64,000 nt of DNA, from assembly GCF_000413315.1 (NCBI RefSeq), contig NZ_KE340297.1, positions 344,618 through 408,617 on the forward strand, read 5' to 3'. Origin of the DNA: Propionibacterium sp. oral taxon 192 str. F0372 (lineage in GTDB: Bacteria > Actinomycetota > Actinomycetes > Propionibacteriales > Propionibacteriaceae). The notes beneath the pieces were generated by a model. It did no database searches, was not told the DNA's origin, and saw nothing but the letters and a program-made list of their open reading frames with translations. Position 1 is the first letter of the stretch. Every line of letters begins with the position of its first letter. The position numbers were made by a program, and so were the translations under genes. Below are positions 17,117 to 25,271 of the stretch, in pieces.

Positions 17117-18421
17117 ATGGGTTACACGAAGGGACTGCTGGCCCGCCAGGCCGAACTGGGACGCCCGGTGCGGGTAGGCGTTGTCGGTGCCGGGCAGATG
17201 GGTTCGGGGCTGGTCGCCTCGATCCAGAAGGCACCAGGAATGGCCGTAGCAGCCGTCGCCGACATCGTGCTCGACAAGGCGACATCCGCGCTACACAATG
17301 CCGGGCGCGACGATGTCGTGGTCGCCGACACCGATCTCGGCGCTGCCGCCGAGGCGATTGCCAAGGGCAAATCGACGGTGATCTCCGACGGGCTCAAGAT
17401 GCCCGAGCTGCCGGTCGACATCGTGGTGGAGGTATCGGGTGTGCCGGAGATCGCCGCACAGATCGCCTACACCTGCATCACCCACGCCAAGGATGTGGCC
17501 CTGATGACCGTAGAGGCCGATATCACCGTCGGTCCGCTGCTGTCGCAGATGGCCAATGCTGGCAACTCGGTCTACACGGTGATGCGCGGCGACGAACCGG
17601 TCGAGTGCCTCAAGCTCGTCGAATACGCCGAGGATCTCGGGCTCACCGTGGTGTGCGCTGGCAAGGGAAAGAACAACGTCAACATCCCACACTCGGTGCC
17701 CGAAGACAACGAAGCCGAGGCTGCACGCAAGAAGATGAACCCGCGCATGCTCACCGAGTTCACCGACGGCACCAAAACCCAGCTAGAGATGGCGGCCCTG
17801 TCCAATGCGACGAATCTGCCGGTCGAGGTGGAGGGCATGCATGGCCAAGAGATCCCGCTCAAGCAACTCGCCGAAAAGCTGATTCCCGCAGCCGACGGGG
17901 GCATCCTCGACTTCGGGAAGGGCGCAGTGGTCGAATACGTGACCGGCGACGTGGCCCCCGGAGTCTTCGCCATCGTGAAATCCGATTCCGAGGTGATCAC
18001 CGAGGAACTCGACTACCTGAAGCTCGGGCACGGGCCCTACTACCTGTTCTACCGGCCGTGGCATATCGCCTCCATTGAGGCACACCTGTCCATCGCCGAG
18101 GCGGTGCTGAACCGTCAGGCTGATTTCCAGTCCACCTATGTGTGCACCGAGGTGGTGGGCCGGGCAAAGGCTGAGCTCAAGGCCGGAACGACCCTGGAGG
18201 GCATGGGAGGGCACCACTTCTACGGGTGGGCCATTCCCGCCGAACGCGCCCGGGAACTTAACGCGGTGCCGATCGGGCTTCTGCAACACTCCACGCTGAT
18301 AGTGGACAAGCCGGTCGACGAGATCATCACCTACGACGACATCAAGATCGACGAGACCCGTCCGCTGGTGGCGATGCGCCGCCTACAGGATGCGCTCGTC
18401 GCCAGGGGGGTCCTGGGCTGA
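17117..18421 (+). CDS. NAD(P)-dependent oxidoreductase of the DXR-like (DRL) / homoserine-dehydrogenase-like family
   Basis: The product has 434 residues. The N-terminal Rossmann fold shows VRVGVVGAGQMGSGLVASI. Further motifs are VVEVSGVPEIAAQIAY, TVEADITVGPLLSQ and CAGKGKNNVN. A SAF-like C-terminal domain contains LKAGTTLEGMGGHH and ends RPLVAMRRLQDAL. This architecture and these motifs match the family that includes Brucella DRL, a DXP reductoisomerase unrelated to classical DXR; many other members have unassigned roles. In this operon it occupies the place of a polyol-phosphate dehydrogenase, so oxidation or reductive isomerisation of a PTS-delivered polyol phosphate is likely. GAAAGGA lies 5 nt before the ATG at 17117. 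Confidence 0.75.
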   Translation: MGYTKGLLARQAELGRPVRVGVVGAGQMGSGLVASIQKAPGMAVAAVADIVLDKATSALHNAGRDDVVVADTDLGAAAEAIAKGKSTVISDGLKMPELPVDIVVEVSGVPEIAAQIAYTCITHAKDVALMTVEADITVGPLLSQMANAGNSVYTVMRGDEPVECLKLVEYAEDLGLTVVCAGKGKNNVNIPHSVPEDNEAEAARKKMNPRMLTEFTDGTKTQLEMAALSNATNLPVEVEGMHGQEIPLKQLAEKLIPAADGGILDFGKGAVVEYVTGDVAPGVFAIVKSDSEVITEELDYLKLGHGPYYLFYRPWHIASIEAHLSIAEAVLNRQADFQSTYVCTEVVGRAKAELKAGTTLEGMGGHHFYGWAIPAERARELNAVPIGLLQHSTLIVDKPVDEIITYDDIKIDETRPLVAMRRLQDALVARGVLG

Positions 18422-18437
18422 CGATAGTTCCGGATTG

Positions 18438-18481
18438 TCACGCGGTGGAGTTCCAAGAAAAGCCGGGATTCCACCGCGTGA
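18438..18481. promoter_or_regulatory. 12-bp inverted repeat upstream of the SorC-family gene
   Basis: TCACGCGGTGGA (18438-18449) is repeated in perfect inversion at 18470-18481 around a 20-nt spacer. It lies 17 bp after the DRL-like gene and about 160 bp before the regulator start. It could be a weak terminator or an operator for the regulator; no T-tract follows. Confidence 0.45.
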
Positions 18482-18640
18482 TATCACGTCGTGGCCCTGG
18501 GCTCGCAGACCGGAGTCGATGCGACGGGGTGGACCCCATTCGACGATCATCGCCAGCCCAAGCACCGAAGCAACTTGCAATCCTGTGCTGCGGGCCCTCA
18601 CCATTGCTCATGACCCCCAGTCCCGAGCAGGAGGAGCGTC

Positions 18641-19621
18641 GTGTCGACACGTCGTGACAGGCAGCAGCTGGTCGAGGCAGCTCGGTTGTACTACCTGGAG
18701 GGCATGGACCAGGGCCAGATCGGCAAACGGCTGCAGCTATCAAGATCGACGGTCTCCCGGATGCTGTCGGAGGCCCGGGAATCCGGCCTGGTGAAGATCA
18801 CCATCGCCGGAGTCGAGCACATTGACCGCAATCGCGACCTTGAATCCGCTTTGATGAGCACCTTCACCCTGAGCGAGGCGCTGGTCTGCGAAACCCAGGC
18901 CCCAACACCCACCCTGCGCGACGTCGCCAGGCTCGGCGTGCGGGCCTTCGCCCACCGCGCCCCGCGGGCCTCCCGGATCGGCTTCAGTTGGGGCACCACC
19001 GTGGGGGCACTCATCGACGAACTTCCCGAGATGGAGCTGCCGGAACAGACCCGTCTGATTCCTCTGGTGGGCGGCATGCCGACCTTGGACACCGCCCCAT
19101 CGGGCAATACGAATATGGAGGTCGTCGCCGCGAAGTGTTCGGTCACCGCCGACCACTTCTACGCCCCGGCCATCGTCGAATCACCGCTCACCCAGCAGGC
19201 AATGATGAGCGAGACCTCGGTGCGTGAGGCCCTGGAACGGGCGGCCAGTTGTGATCTGGCCTTCGTCGGCATCGGAGGCTACCAATACCAAACCTCCAAA
19301 CAAGTCGTCACCGCGATGAAACTCGCCGAAGACGAAGTAGCGACGCTGGCCGCCAGCCAACCAGTCGGCGACATGCTCGGGCGCTATTTCGACATCCAGG
19401 GATGCCCCGTCGGCGCCCCTACCGCAGACCGGGTGATCGGCCTCGACCTGGAAGCGCTGGCCAGGATCGACGTCGTGGTGGGCCTAGCCTCGGGCAAGGA
19501 GAAGGCGGCTGGAGTGCTGGGCGCCCTGCGTACCGGGGCGCTCGATCTGCTCATCGTCGATGAGCAGTTGGCAGCCGCAGTGCTGGCACTCAATTCCCGA
19601 TCCCCCATCCGGTCTTGCTGA
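18641..19621 (+). CDS. SorC/DeoR-family sugar-binding transcriptional regulator
   Basis: The product has 326 residues. An N-terminal helix-turn-helix (LEGMDQGQIGKRLQLSRSTV, then SRMLSEARESGLVKI) is followed by the SorC effector domain with RIGFSWGTTVGALIDELP, TRLIPLVGGM, CDLAFVGIG and VVGLASGKEKAAGVLGALRT. These bind phosphorylated sugars or polyols in family members such as DeoR and CggR. It starts with GTG preceded by GAGGAG. It lies at the 3' end of the polyol operon in the same direction, so it is the probable local regulator. Confidence 0.88.
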   Translation: MSTRRDRQQLVEAARLYYLEGMDQGQIGKRLQLSRSTVSRMLSEARESGLVKITIAGVEHIDRNRDLESALMSTFTLSEALVCETQAPTPTLRDVARLGVRAFAHRAPRASRIGFSWGTTVGALIDELPEMELPEQTRLIPLVGGMPTLDTAPSGNTNMEVVAAKCSVTADHFYAPAIVESPLTQQAMMSETSVREALERAASCDLAFVGIGGYQYQTSKQVVTAMKLAEDEVATLAASQPVGDMLGRYFDIQGCPVGAPTADRVIGLDLEALARIDVVVGLASGKEKAAGVLGALRTGALDLLIVDEQLAAAVLALNSRSPIRSC

Positions 19622-19659
19622 TTGGATGCTGCATCACTAGATCGTGCGACGCCCAGACC

Positions 19660-20337
19660 TCATGCCTCGTACCGGTAGCCGAGCCCGCGCACGGTGAGCA
19701 GCCGGGTGGGGTTGCCGGGATCGGGTTCGATCTTCGCCCGGAGCCGCTTCACGTGGACATCCAAGGTTTTGGTATCCCCCACGTAACCGGCGCCCCAGAC
19801 CCGGTCGATGAGCTGGTCCCGGGTCACCACTCGCCCGGCATTGCGCATCAACACCTCAAGCAGCTCGAATTCCTTGAGCGCCAGCCGCACCACGGCACCA
19901 TGCACCGAGACCTCGTGACGATCGATGTCCATCCGGACCTCCCCCACCTCAATGACACCGGGAGGAATCGCCGGATCCTGCCCGCGCCGCAGCACGGCAC
20001 GTATTCGAGCCACCAGCTCCCGCTGGGAGAACGGCTTGGTGACATAGTCGTCGGCGCCGATCTCCAGGCCCACCACCTTGTCGACCTCGGAATCCCGGGC
20101 GGAAACCATGATCACCGCAACATTGCTGCGGGCCCGCAATCTGCGGCACATCTCGGCGCCATCCATCCGGGGCATCATCCAGTCGAGCAGCACCAAGTCG
20201 GCTCCGGTGCGTTCGTATTCCGCCAGCCCGGCAACCCCGTCGGCGGCCTGGCTCACCTCAAAACCCTCCTTGGCGAGCATGTATGCGATGGCCTCACGAT
20301 AGGAGTCCTCATCCTCGACGACCAGGATGCGGCTCAC
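19660..20337 (-). CDS. regX3: OmpR-family response regulator RegX3
   Basis: The product has 225 residues. The receiver domain shows VVEDEDSYREA, the phosphoacceptor Asp in LVLLDWMMPRMDG, MVSARDSEVDKVVGLEIGAD and the Lys in VTKPFS. A winged-helix DNA-binding domain ends RLLTVRGLGYRYEA. Its GTG start overlaps the kinase stop (GTGA). In mycobacteria SenX3-RegX3 controls the phosphate-starvation response; the divergent phoU supports the same job here. Confidence 0.9.
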   Translation of the reverse strand: MSRILVVEDEDSYREAIAYMLAKEGFEVSQAADGVAGLAEYERTGADLVLLDWMMPRMDGAEMCRRLRARSNVAVIMVSARDSEVDKVVGLEIGADDYVTKPFSQRELVARIRAVLRRGQDPAIPPGVIEVGEVRMDIDRHEVSVHGAVVRLALKEFELLEVLMRNAGRVVTRDQLIDRVWGAGYVGDTKTLDVHVKRLRAKIEPDPGNPTRLLTVRGLGYRYEA

Positions 20338-21509
20338 GGCTCACCTTCCCCTGCAGTGACTTCGGGCTCGGCGGCCAAGGCAGGCAGCAAGATGGTGAAG
20401 GTTGAACCCTGGCCAGGGCTGGACCACAAGCTGATGGTTCCGCCATGAGCACCGACGATGTGCTTGACGATCGCCAGGCCCAGACCGCTGCCGCCGGACG
20501 CCCGGGAACGGGCGTCGTCGACCCGGTAGAAGCGCTCGAAGACTCGCTGCTGCTCCTCGGGGCTGATGCCAATGCCGTTGTCGGCGACGCGGATCTCGAC
20601 CATGGACTCCTCGTCGACGACCACCATCCGCGTCGTGATGGCCACGCGCGCCCGGTCCTCGGAGTAGGTGATGGCGTTGGTAACGAGGTTCTCGACGGCG
20701 GAAACCAGTTGCTCGGTGTTCCCAGGCAGACAAAGTCCTGATTGCCCGGACACATTCAGCATCATCTGCCGGGCATCGGCCAACTCGCGGCAATGATCGA
20801 TGGCAGTCGCGAGCACCTCGTCGAGGTTGACCGGGCCCGGCAAGAACAGCGGATCGTGGGACTGCAGCCGCGACAACTCGATAATCTGGGCAACCAGCCC
20901 ATTCAACCGATCAGCCTCAGAAATCATCCGCTCCGAGAAACGCTCCACCGCCCGCGGATCATCGACCGCCTGTTGCACCGCTTCGGCCAGCACTCGCATG
21001 GCCCCCACCGGGGTCTTCAGTTCGTGGGAGACATTGGCGATGAAATCTCGTTTGATGTCGTCGGTGCGCTGTCGCACGGAGCTATCGTCGGCGAAGACCA
21101 GCACCATGCCGTCGATCAGTGGGGCGATCACTGCACGTACCTCTAGCACCGGCACCCCGATCTCTTGCCGCACGCTCAGCGGGATGCGCCGGGTTTCGCC
21201 CGATTCACGCACCGCACGCACCTCGTCGAGCAGCAAGTCCGGGGCGATCCTGGTGCCACGGGCAACTCCGAAGGCCTTCGCTTGGGCGTTGGCGTGGAAG
21301 AGTTCGTCGTGCGGGCCGACGACGACGGCTGCGGTCTCCTCTAACACGTCGAGGGCGACGGCAAGCTGTTCGTGGACCCTCGGTGGTTCGGTGTTCAGCA
21401 CATCCTCGATCCCGGTTCTGCGTCTCAGCCATGCCACGACCGGCGCATGGGACAAGCCGATAGCCAGCGCGATGAGGGCGACGAGGATGATCTCCACATC
21501 TCGCATCAT
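20334..21509 (-). CDS. senX3: Phosphate-sensing histidine kinase SenX3
   Basis: The product has about 391 residues. It has one N-terminal transmembrane helix (IILVALIALAIGLSHAPVVA) and a PAS-like cytoplasmic region (LAVALDVLEETAAVVVGP). The H-box FIANVSHELKTPVGAMRVLA carries the phosphorylated His. The ATPase domain shows ENLVTNAITYS (N box), RVADNGIGISPEEQQRVFER (G1) and SGLGLAIVKHIVGAHGG (G2). The small extracellular portion is typical of SenX3, which is thought to sense through PhoU and the Pst system. The start is taken at 21509; no strong ribosome site is visible. Confidence 0.88.
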   Translation of the reverse strand: MMRDVEIILVALIALAIGLSHAPVVAWLRRRTGIEDVLNTEPPRVHEQLAVALDVLEETAAVVVGPHDELFHANAQAKAFGVARGTRIAPDLLLDEVRAVRESGETRRIPLSVRQEIGVPVLEVRAVIAPLIDGMVLVFADDSSVRQRTDDIKRDFIANVSHELKTPVGAMRVLAEAVQQAVDDPRAVERFSERMISEADRLNGLVAQIIELSRLQSHDPLFLPGPVNLDEVLATAIDHCRELADARQMMLNVSGQSGLCLPGNTEQLVSAVENLVTNAITYSEDRARVAITTRMVVVDEESMVEIRVADNGIGISPEEQQRVFERFYRVDDARSRASGGSGLGLAIVKHIVGAHGGTISLWSSPGQGSTFTILLPALAAEPEVTAGEGEP

Positions 21510-21594
21510 AGGGCGCCCAGCGCGAGGCTCCACGGGTTGAGCACTGCGCCAGCTTGCACGACACTGGTGCTGGCAGCCGGATGAAGGAGTGACA

Positions 21595-22260
21595 ATGCGC
21601 GAGTTCTACCGCAATGACCTAGAAAGCGTCGTCAATGAATTGGCCTCCATGTCGGACAGCATCCAAATCGCTGTGCGCGACGCGACGAGGGCCCTGCTCA
21701 ACGCCAATCTTCAGGTGGCGGAGCGGGTGATCGGTGGAGATCTGCGCATCGACGCCGCCCACGATGCCCTGGAGCAGAAGGCCTTCACTATCCTGGCCCG
21801 CCAGGCACCGGTTGCTGGTGATCTGCGCACCCTGGTGGCGGTGATCCAGATGAATGCGGCACTGGGGCGGATGGGTGATCTCGCCGCGCACATCGCCAAG
21901 ATCGCCCGGATGCGCTACCCGGAGCGGGCAGTGCCGGAGACCCTGGTGGGAAATTTCGAGCGGATGAGCACCGTCGCCCAGGACATGATCGGCAACGTCG
22001 GGCGGGTGCTCGCGGAACGAAACCTGGAGGAGGCCCGCACGCTGGCCGCTCAGGATGAGGAGATGGACAACCTGCGCACCAGGCAATTCCAGGTGATCCT
22101 TGGTGACGACTGGGAGTTCGGGGTGGAGGCGGCCGTCGACGTGGCCTTGCTGGGTCGCTATTTTGAGCGAATTGCTGACCATGCGGTGGCTATGGGCCGA
22201 CGGGTGATCTACATCATCACCGGCGAGTTCCCCGAGGGCGAGGATTGGCCGACAACCTGA
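21595..22260 (+). CDS. phoU: Phosphate-signalling complex protein PhoU
   Basis: The product has 221 residues, as usual for PhoU. It is all-helical with two related PhoU repeats; metal-binding-type acidic motifs occur in GDLRIDAAHDALEQKAF and in LLGRYFERIADHAVAMGRRV. PhoU restrains the PstSCAB-linked sensor kinase when phosphate is plentiful. The ATG at 21595 has GAAGGAG upstream and is preferred to an in-frame GTG at 21589. It is divergent from senX3, an arrangement that supports joint control. Confidence 0.9.
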   Translation: MREFYRNDLESVVNELASMSDSIQIAVRDATRALLNANLQVAERVIGGDLRIDAAHDALEQKAFTILARQAPVAGDLRTLVAVIQMNAALGRMGDLAAHIAKIARMRYPERAVPETLVGNFERMSTVAQDMIGNVGRVLAERNLEEARTLAAQDEEMDNLRTRQFQVILGDDWEFGVEAAVDVALLGRYFERIADHAVAMGRRVIYIITGEFPEGEDWPTT

Positions 22261-22376
22261 GTGTGGCGTTGATCAATATTGCCGTCCGCTATCCAGAGGC
22301 TTCAGGACATGGTGAACACATTCCAGCAAACCATGCACAACACATTTCGAGCTAGGAGCGCACAGAATCTCAGAAA

Positions 22377-22904
22377 ATGACCGCAAGCAACCATCGAGAC
22401 ACCACGCCAGCGCAGGATCAAATGATCAAGGTTCATTCCATGGACCGTGCTGGGCTGAGCTATGCCGTCGCAATGACCTTCTTGAGTCTGCATTTCATCT
22501 TGACTACGGTGTACTGCATTCAACACGAACGTACGTTCTGGGCTTTTGGTGCTGGAGGCGGCGCCTTGATGTGGGGGCTGCAGGCGATGGTGTGGTTCGC
22601 CAAGTACCGGGTCGATGCAGTGGTGGGCTCTGAGTCAGTGACCAGAACCGGTCGCTTTGGCTGGACGCTGACACACGACATGGTTTCTTCGTGCACCGTC
22701 GCCGACACAAAGTCGATCCTGGGGAAGCAACCATGCCTGCTGCTCAAGCTTCGTCCGCAAGCAGCCACGGGGCGGTTGCGTAACCAGATGAACAGTTCGA
22801 GGATGGCTCGTTGGGGCGGCTTGGACCGCATGACCATGGTTCTGCCCCTGGACGAGCCAGCGGCTGAGGCCATCGCTGCCACCGGTATCACCAGAACAAG
22901 GTGA
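22377..22904 (+). CDS. Small two-helix membrane protein, PH-like domain possible
   Basis: The product has 175 residues. Two transmembrane helices (YAVAMTFLSLHFILTTVYCI and WAFGAGGGALMWGLQAMVWF) are followed by a cytosolic domain of about 95 residues starting YRVDAVVGSESVTRTGRFGW. Helix pair plus short beta-rich domain is the layout of bacterial PH-domain membrane proteins, but no specific match is recognised. It begins 116 bp after phoU and has its own strong hairpin downstream. A similar layout occurs in the protein encoded at 57265-57894. Confidence 0.5.
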   Translation: MTASNHRDTTPAQDQMIKVHSMDRAGLSYAVAMTFLSLHFILTTVYCIQHERTFWAFGAGGGALMWGLQAMVWFAKYRVDAVVGSESVTRTGRFGWTLTHDMVSSCTVADTKSILGKQPCLLLKLRPQAATGRLRNQMNSSRMARWGGLDRMTMVLPLDEPAAEAIAATGITRTR

Positions 22905-22943
22905 CGTTCTCCCGCAACAGTGGTTCTGCGCCTGCAGGAGCCT

Positions 22944-22980
22944 GTTGGCTGGCTGTGCTCAGAAAGTGCAGCCAGCCAAC
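22944..22980 (+). terminator. Hairpin terminator
   Basis: A 12-bp perfect stem, 22944-22955 with 22969-22980, encloses a 13-nt loop. It lies 40 bp after the small membrane-protein gene and should end its transcript. Confidence 0.65.
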
Positions 22981-23220
22981 GGTTTGATCCAGCATGGTGG
23001 CCGGTGACGCGGCGGATGGCAGCTATCCCACAGCAGAGGTTTTTGCTTGTTAAAAGCACATTGCAGGGTTTCAATACAGTAGTGTATTGATCTTGGTGGT
23101 TAGATTTTTCTCCGGATTTTGTTTGCTTTTCCCGCATAAGTGCTCCTGTCGGCGGCTATGTTCAAAGCCAGCAGCAAGCGACCGGTCGGGTCGTGGCGAG
23201 GTATCACGTGGAGGTGTGTG
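22981..23220 (+). promoter_or_regulatory. AT-rich promoter region with an 18-bp dyad ahead of the WXG-like operon
   Basis: The gene gap 22905-23220 holds the hairpin above, then an AT-rich stretch (about 23040-23150) unlike the GC-rich surroundings. Within it, 23072-23089 is a dyad, CAATACA-GTAG-TGTATTG, typical in size of a dimeric repressor site. No sure -35/-10 pair can be assigned. The region most likely contains the promoter and operator of the downstream four-gene operon. Confidence 0.45.
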
Positions 23221-24318
23221 GTGGTGGATTTTGGGGAGCGGTGTTTGCGGGTTGCGCCGGTGGATGAGGGTGGTTATCGATCAGATACCGATGATGTGGT
23301 CAATGATCTTGAATTGATTGAAGAAGACATCAATCCAGGCGAACAACGCCACCGAAACCAACACACCAGCGGACCCACCACAATGATGCCGCCTCCTATG
23401 TGGGGTGGGCCCGCCAACCCGGCCACCGCTGCTAGTGCTGGCCGGATAGGTGCCGGATCCCCAGGGCTTGCTAGCGGTGGTCCGTTGACCACCAGTAGTA
23501 CAGGAACCGGGGCCGGACCCCTGGCTAGTGGTGGGGTGTTGAGTTCACCCAGTGGGACTCTAGGTGCTGGCGGTATGGGTGCTGGCGGGTCAGGCACCGC
23601 GGCTGCCGGTGCTGCCGGAACCGAGTACGGGTTTGGGATCAACCCAGCCACCGGACAACCATGGCATCCTTTGGATCCAGGATTCAGTGAACACTTCGGC
23701 ACCTGGAACCCCCACACCCACACCTACGACAACCCCCTCACAGGACGCTCCTACAACCCAACCACCGGCAGATGGACAACCACCCCCACCCCACAACCCG
23801 GCACTACACCCACCACTCCCGGCAGCGGGATCCCCGGTACCCCGCCCGAGGTGGGTGGTCACACTCCAGGCATCATCCCCACACCCACACCAGGTATTAC
23901 ACCTTCACCGGGGACAGCACCATCACCAGGAACACCCACCACTCACCCAACCATCGGAGGAACAACCACCCCGATGCCTACTAACGGCGGGATGACCCAC
24001 GCCAGCGGATCAACCAGCGATTTTCACACCTCCCCCGCCGACATGCACACCTCCTCCAAACGATGGGACGACCTCTCCACACGCATGACAACCCTCGCCC
24101 AGTCAATGAGTGGTTTGGATCAGGACATGCGCTTCGAGATAGTGGCGCATGCCTCGGCCACCTACCAGTCGATGCAGGGCTCTGCCCAGCAGCAAACCAC
24201 CGAAGTGTCGTCGAATTACCACGGGTCTGCCGATGCGCTGCACCGAAGCGCCAACGACTACGAAAACACCGAGACCGAAAACACCTCAACAGCCTCATCC
24301 ACAGGAGACCACAAATGA
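23221..24318 (+). CDS. Gly/Pro-rich protein with C-terminal WXG100-like helical domain
   Basis: The product has 365 residues from the GTG at 23221, which follows GGAGG at 23210-23214; the exact start is uncertain. An acidic N-terminal segment of about 50 residues is followed by a Gly/Ala/Ser-rich stretch. Next comes a short segment with GTWNPHTHTYDNPLTGRSYN and TGRW, recalling RHS/YD repeats, then a Thr/Pro-rich linker. The C-terminal 90 residues (ADMHTSSKRWDDLSTRMTTL onward) are predicted to form two helices, like WXG100/ESX substrates, though the WxG turn is not obvious. It overlaps the next gene by ATGA. Function unknown; a secreted or surface partner of a type VII-like system is plausible. 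Confidence 0.5.
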   Translation: MVDFGERCLRVAPVDEGGYRSDTDDVVNDLELIEEDINPGEQRHRNQHTSGPTTMMPPPMWGGPANPATAASAGRIGAGSPGLASGGPLTTSSTGTGAGPLASGGVLSSPSGTLGAGGMGAGGSGTAAAGAAGTEYGFGINPATGQPWHPLDPGFSEHFGTWNPHTHTYDNPLTGRSYNPTTGRWTTTPTPQPGTTPTTPGSGIPGTPPEVGGHTPGIIPTPTPGITPSPGTAPSPGTPTTHPTIGGTTTPMPTNGGMTHASGSTSDFHTSPADMHTSSKRWDDLSTRMTTLAQSMSGLDQDMRFEIVAHASATYQSMQGSAQQQTTEVSSNYHGSADALHRSANDYENTETENTSTASSTGDHK

Positions 24319-25271
24319 GCACACCAGTTGATGAAACTCAAGGCGAAAAGCCGGCCCCGCGATCGGGGGTAGCCCCGACCGATACCCACGGTGGGGTGCC
24401 GTTCTCCAATGGCAAGGACATCCAGGACCTGATGGATCAGCTGCGTGGATTGATGGACACGGCGATCGCCACGGACCGCGCCGAGGTGGAGATCGCCAAA
24501 TCCTGCGTCCCACGCACCTGGTACTGCACCGCCGGCTACGACGCTGCCACGACGATGGAGCGATTCGGCGGCCTGGAGAAGCTGACTCAGGACAAATTCG
24601 CCGAGTTGCAGGGGTTGGTGGAGCCGTATGTGCGAACCGCCGATGTGGTAGAGCACAACATGACCAGCCCGTTTGCCAGGTGGAAGGCGGCTGCTGCCGA
24701 GTTGGCCAGCATCGCCGAAGAGGTACGGGCCATGGTGCGCATACCGGAATGGTCCGGACAAGCAGCCGACGCCTACGCCGCCAACACCTTCTACCGGGCA
24801 GACCAGGCCCGGGCGCTGGCCGATCTGGCAAGCAATGCCAAGGGAGCCGTCGAATCGGTGTGCATCATCCAGGCAACCCTCGGCAGCACCACAGCAGACG
24901 AAATTTTCGGCGCCATCAATGATGCTAAGAGAAACTTAGAAAAGTGGGAATTCCATCCTGATAAGATTCGATCAAAATTTGATAAAATGTCTCGGAACGA
25001 GTTCTTTGCCTGGGATTTTTATATTCGAACTTCGATCGTTGAGTCACATATTCAGTCTGCGATTGCTGGGGTGGAGTCGATTGGGCATAAGAGCCAGGAG
25101 TGGCAGAAGGTTTCACAGGACACCAACGAGAAGCTGGCCGCCGCTTTGGCTGAGGCCCGGCGGTGGATGGGTAGCCGGGCCGACTACATCACCCAGACCA
25201 CCGTGGAGACCGCAGATGTGTGCGGTACCGGATTCTCCGGGAAGAACACACATTTCGAGAAGAGCTGGTGA
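24315..25271 (+). CDS. WXG100-domain-like protein, possible type VII secretion substrate or partner
   Basis: The product has 318 residues. Residues about 110-190 form a helical segment with a central W-x-G turn (PEWSGQAADAYAANTFYRAD), the pattern of WXG100 proteins. Flanking regions are also helical. From about residue 202 to 265 the DNA is locally AT-rich and the protein more charged (FHPDKIRSKFDKMSRNEFFA), after which the normal composition returns. There is no signal peptide or membrane helix. It is coupled to the genes on both sides (ATGA upstream, GTGA downstream). No toxin motif was recognised. Confidence 0.5.
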   Translation: MSTPVDETQGEKPAPRSGVAPTDTHGGVPFSNGKDIQDLMDQLRGLMDTAIATDRAEVEIAKSCVPRTWYCTAGYDAATTMERFGGLEKLTQDKFAELQGLVEPYVRTADVVEHNMTSPFARWKAAAAELASIAEEVRAMVRIPEWSGQAADAYAANTFYRADQARALADLASNAKGAVESVCIIQATLGSTTADEIFGAINDAKRNLEKWEFHPDKIRSKFDKMSRNEFFAWDFYIRTSIVESHIQSAIAGVESIGHKSQEWQKVSQDTNEKLAAALAEARRWMGSRADYITQTTVETADVCGTGFSGKNTHFEKSW

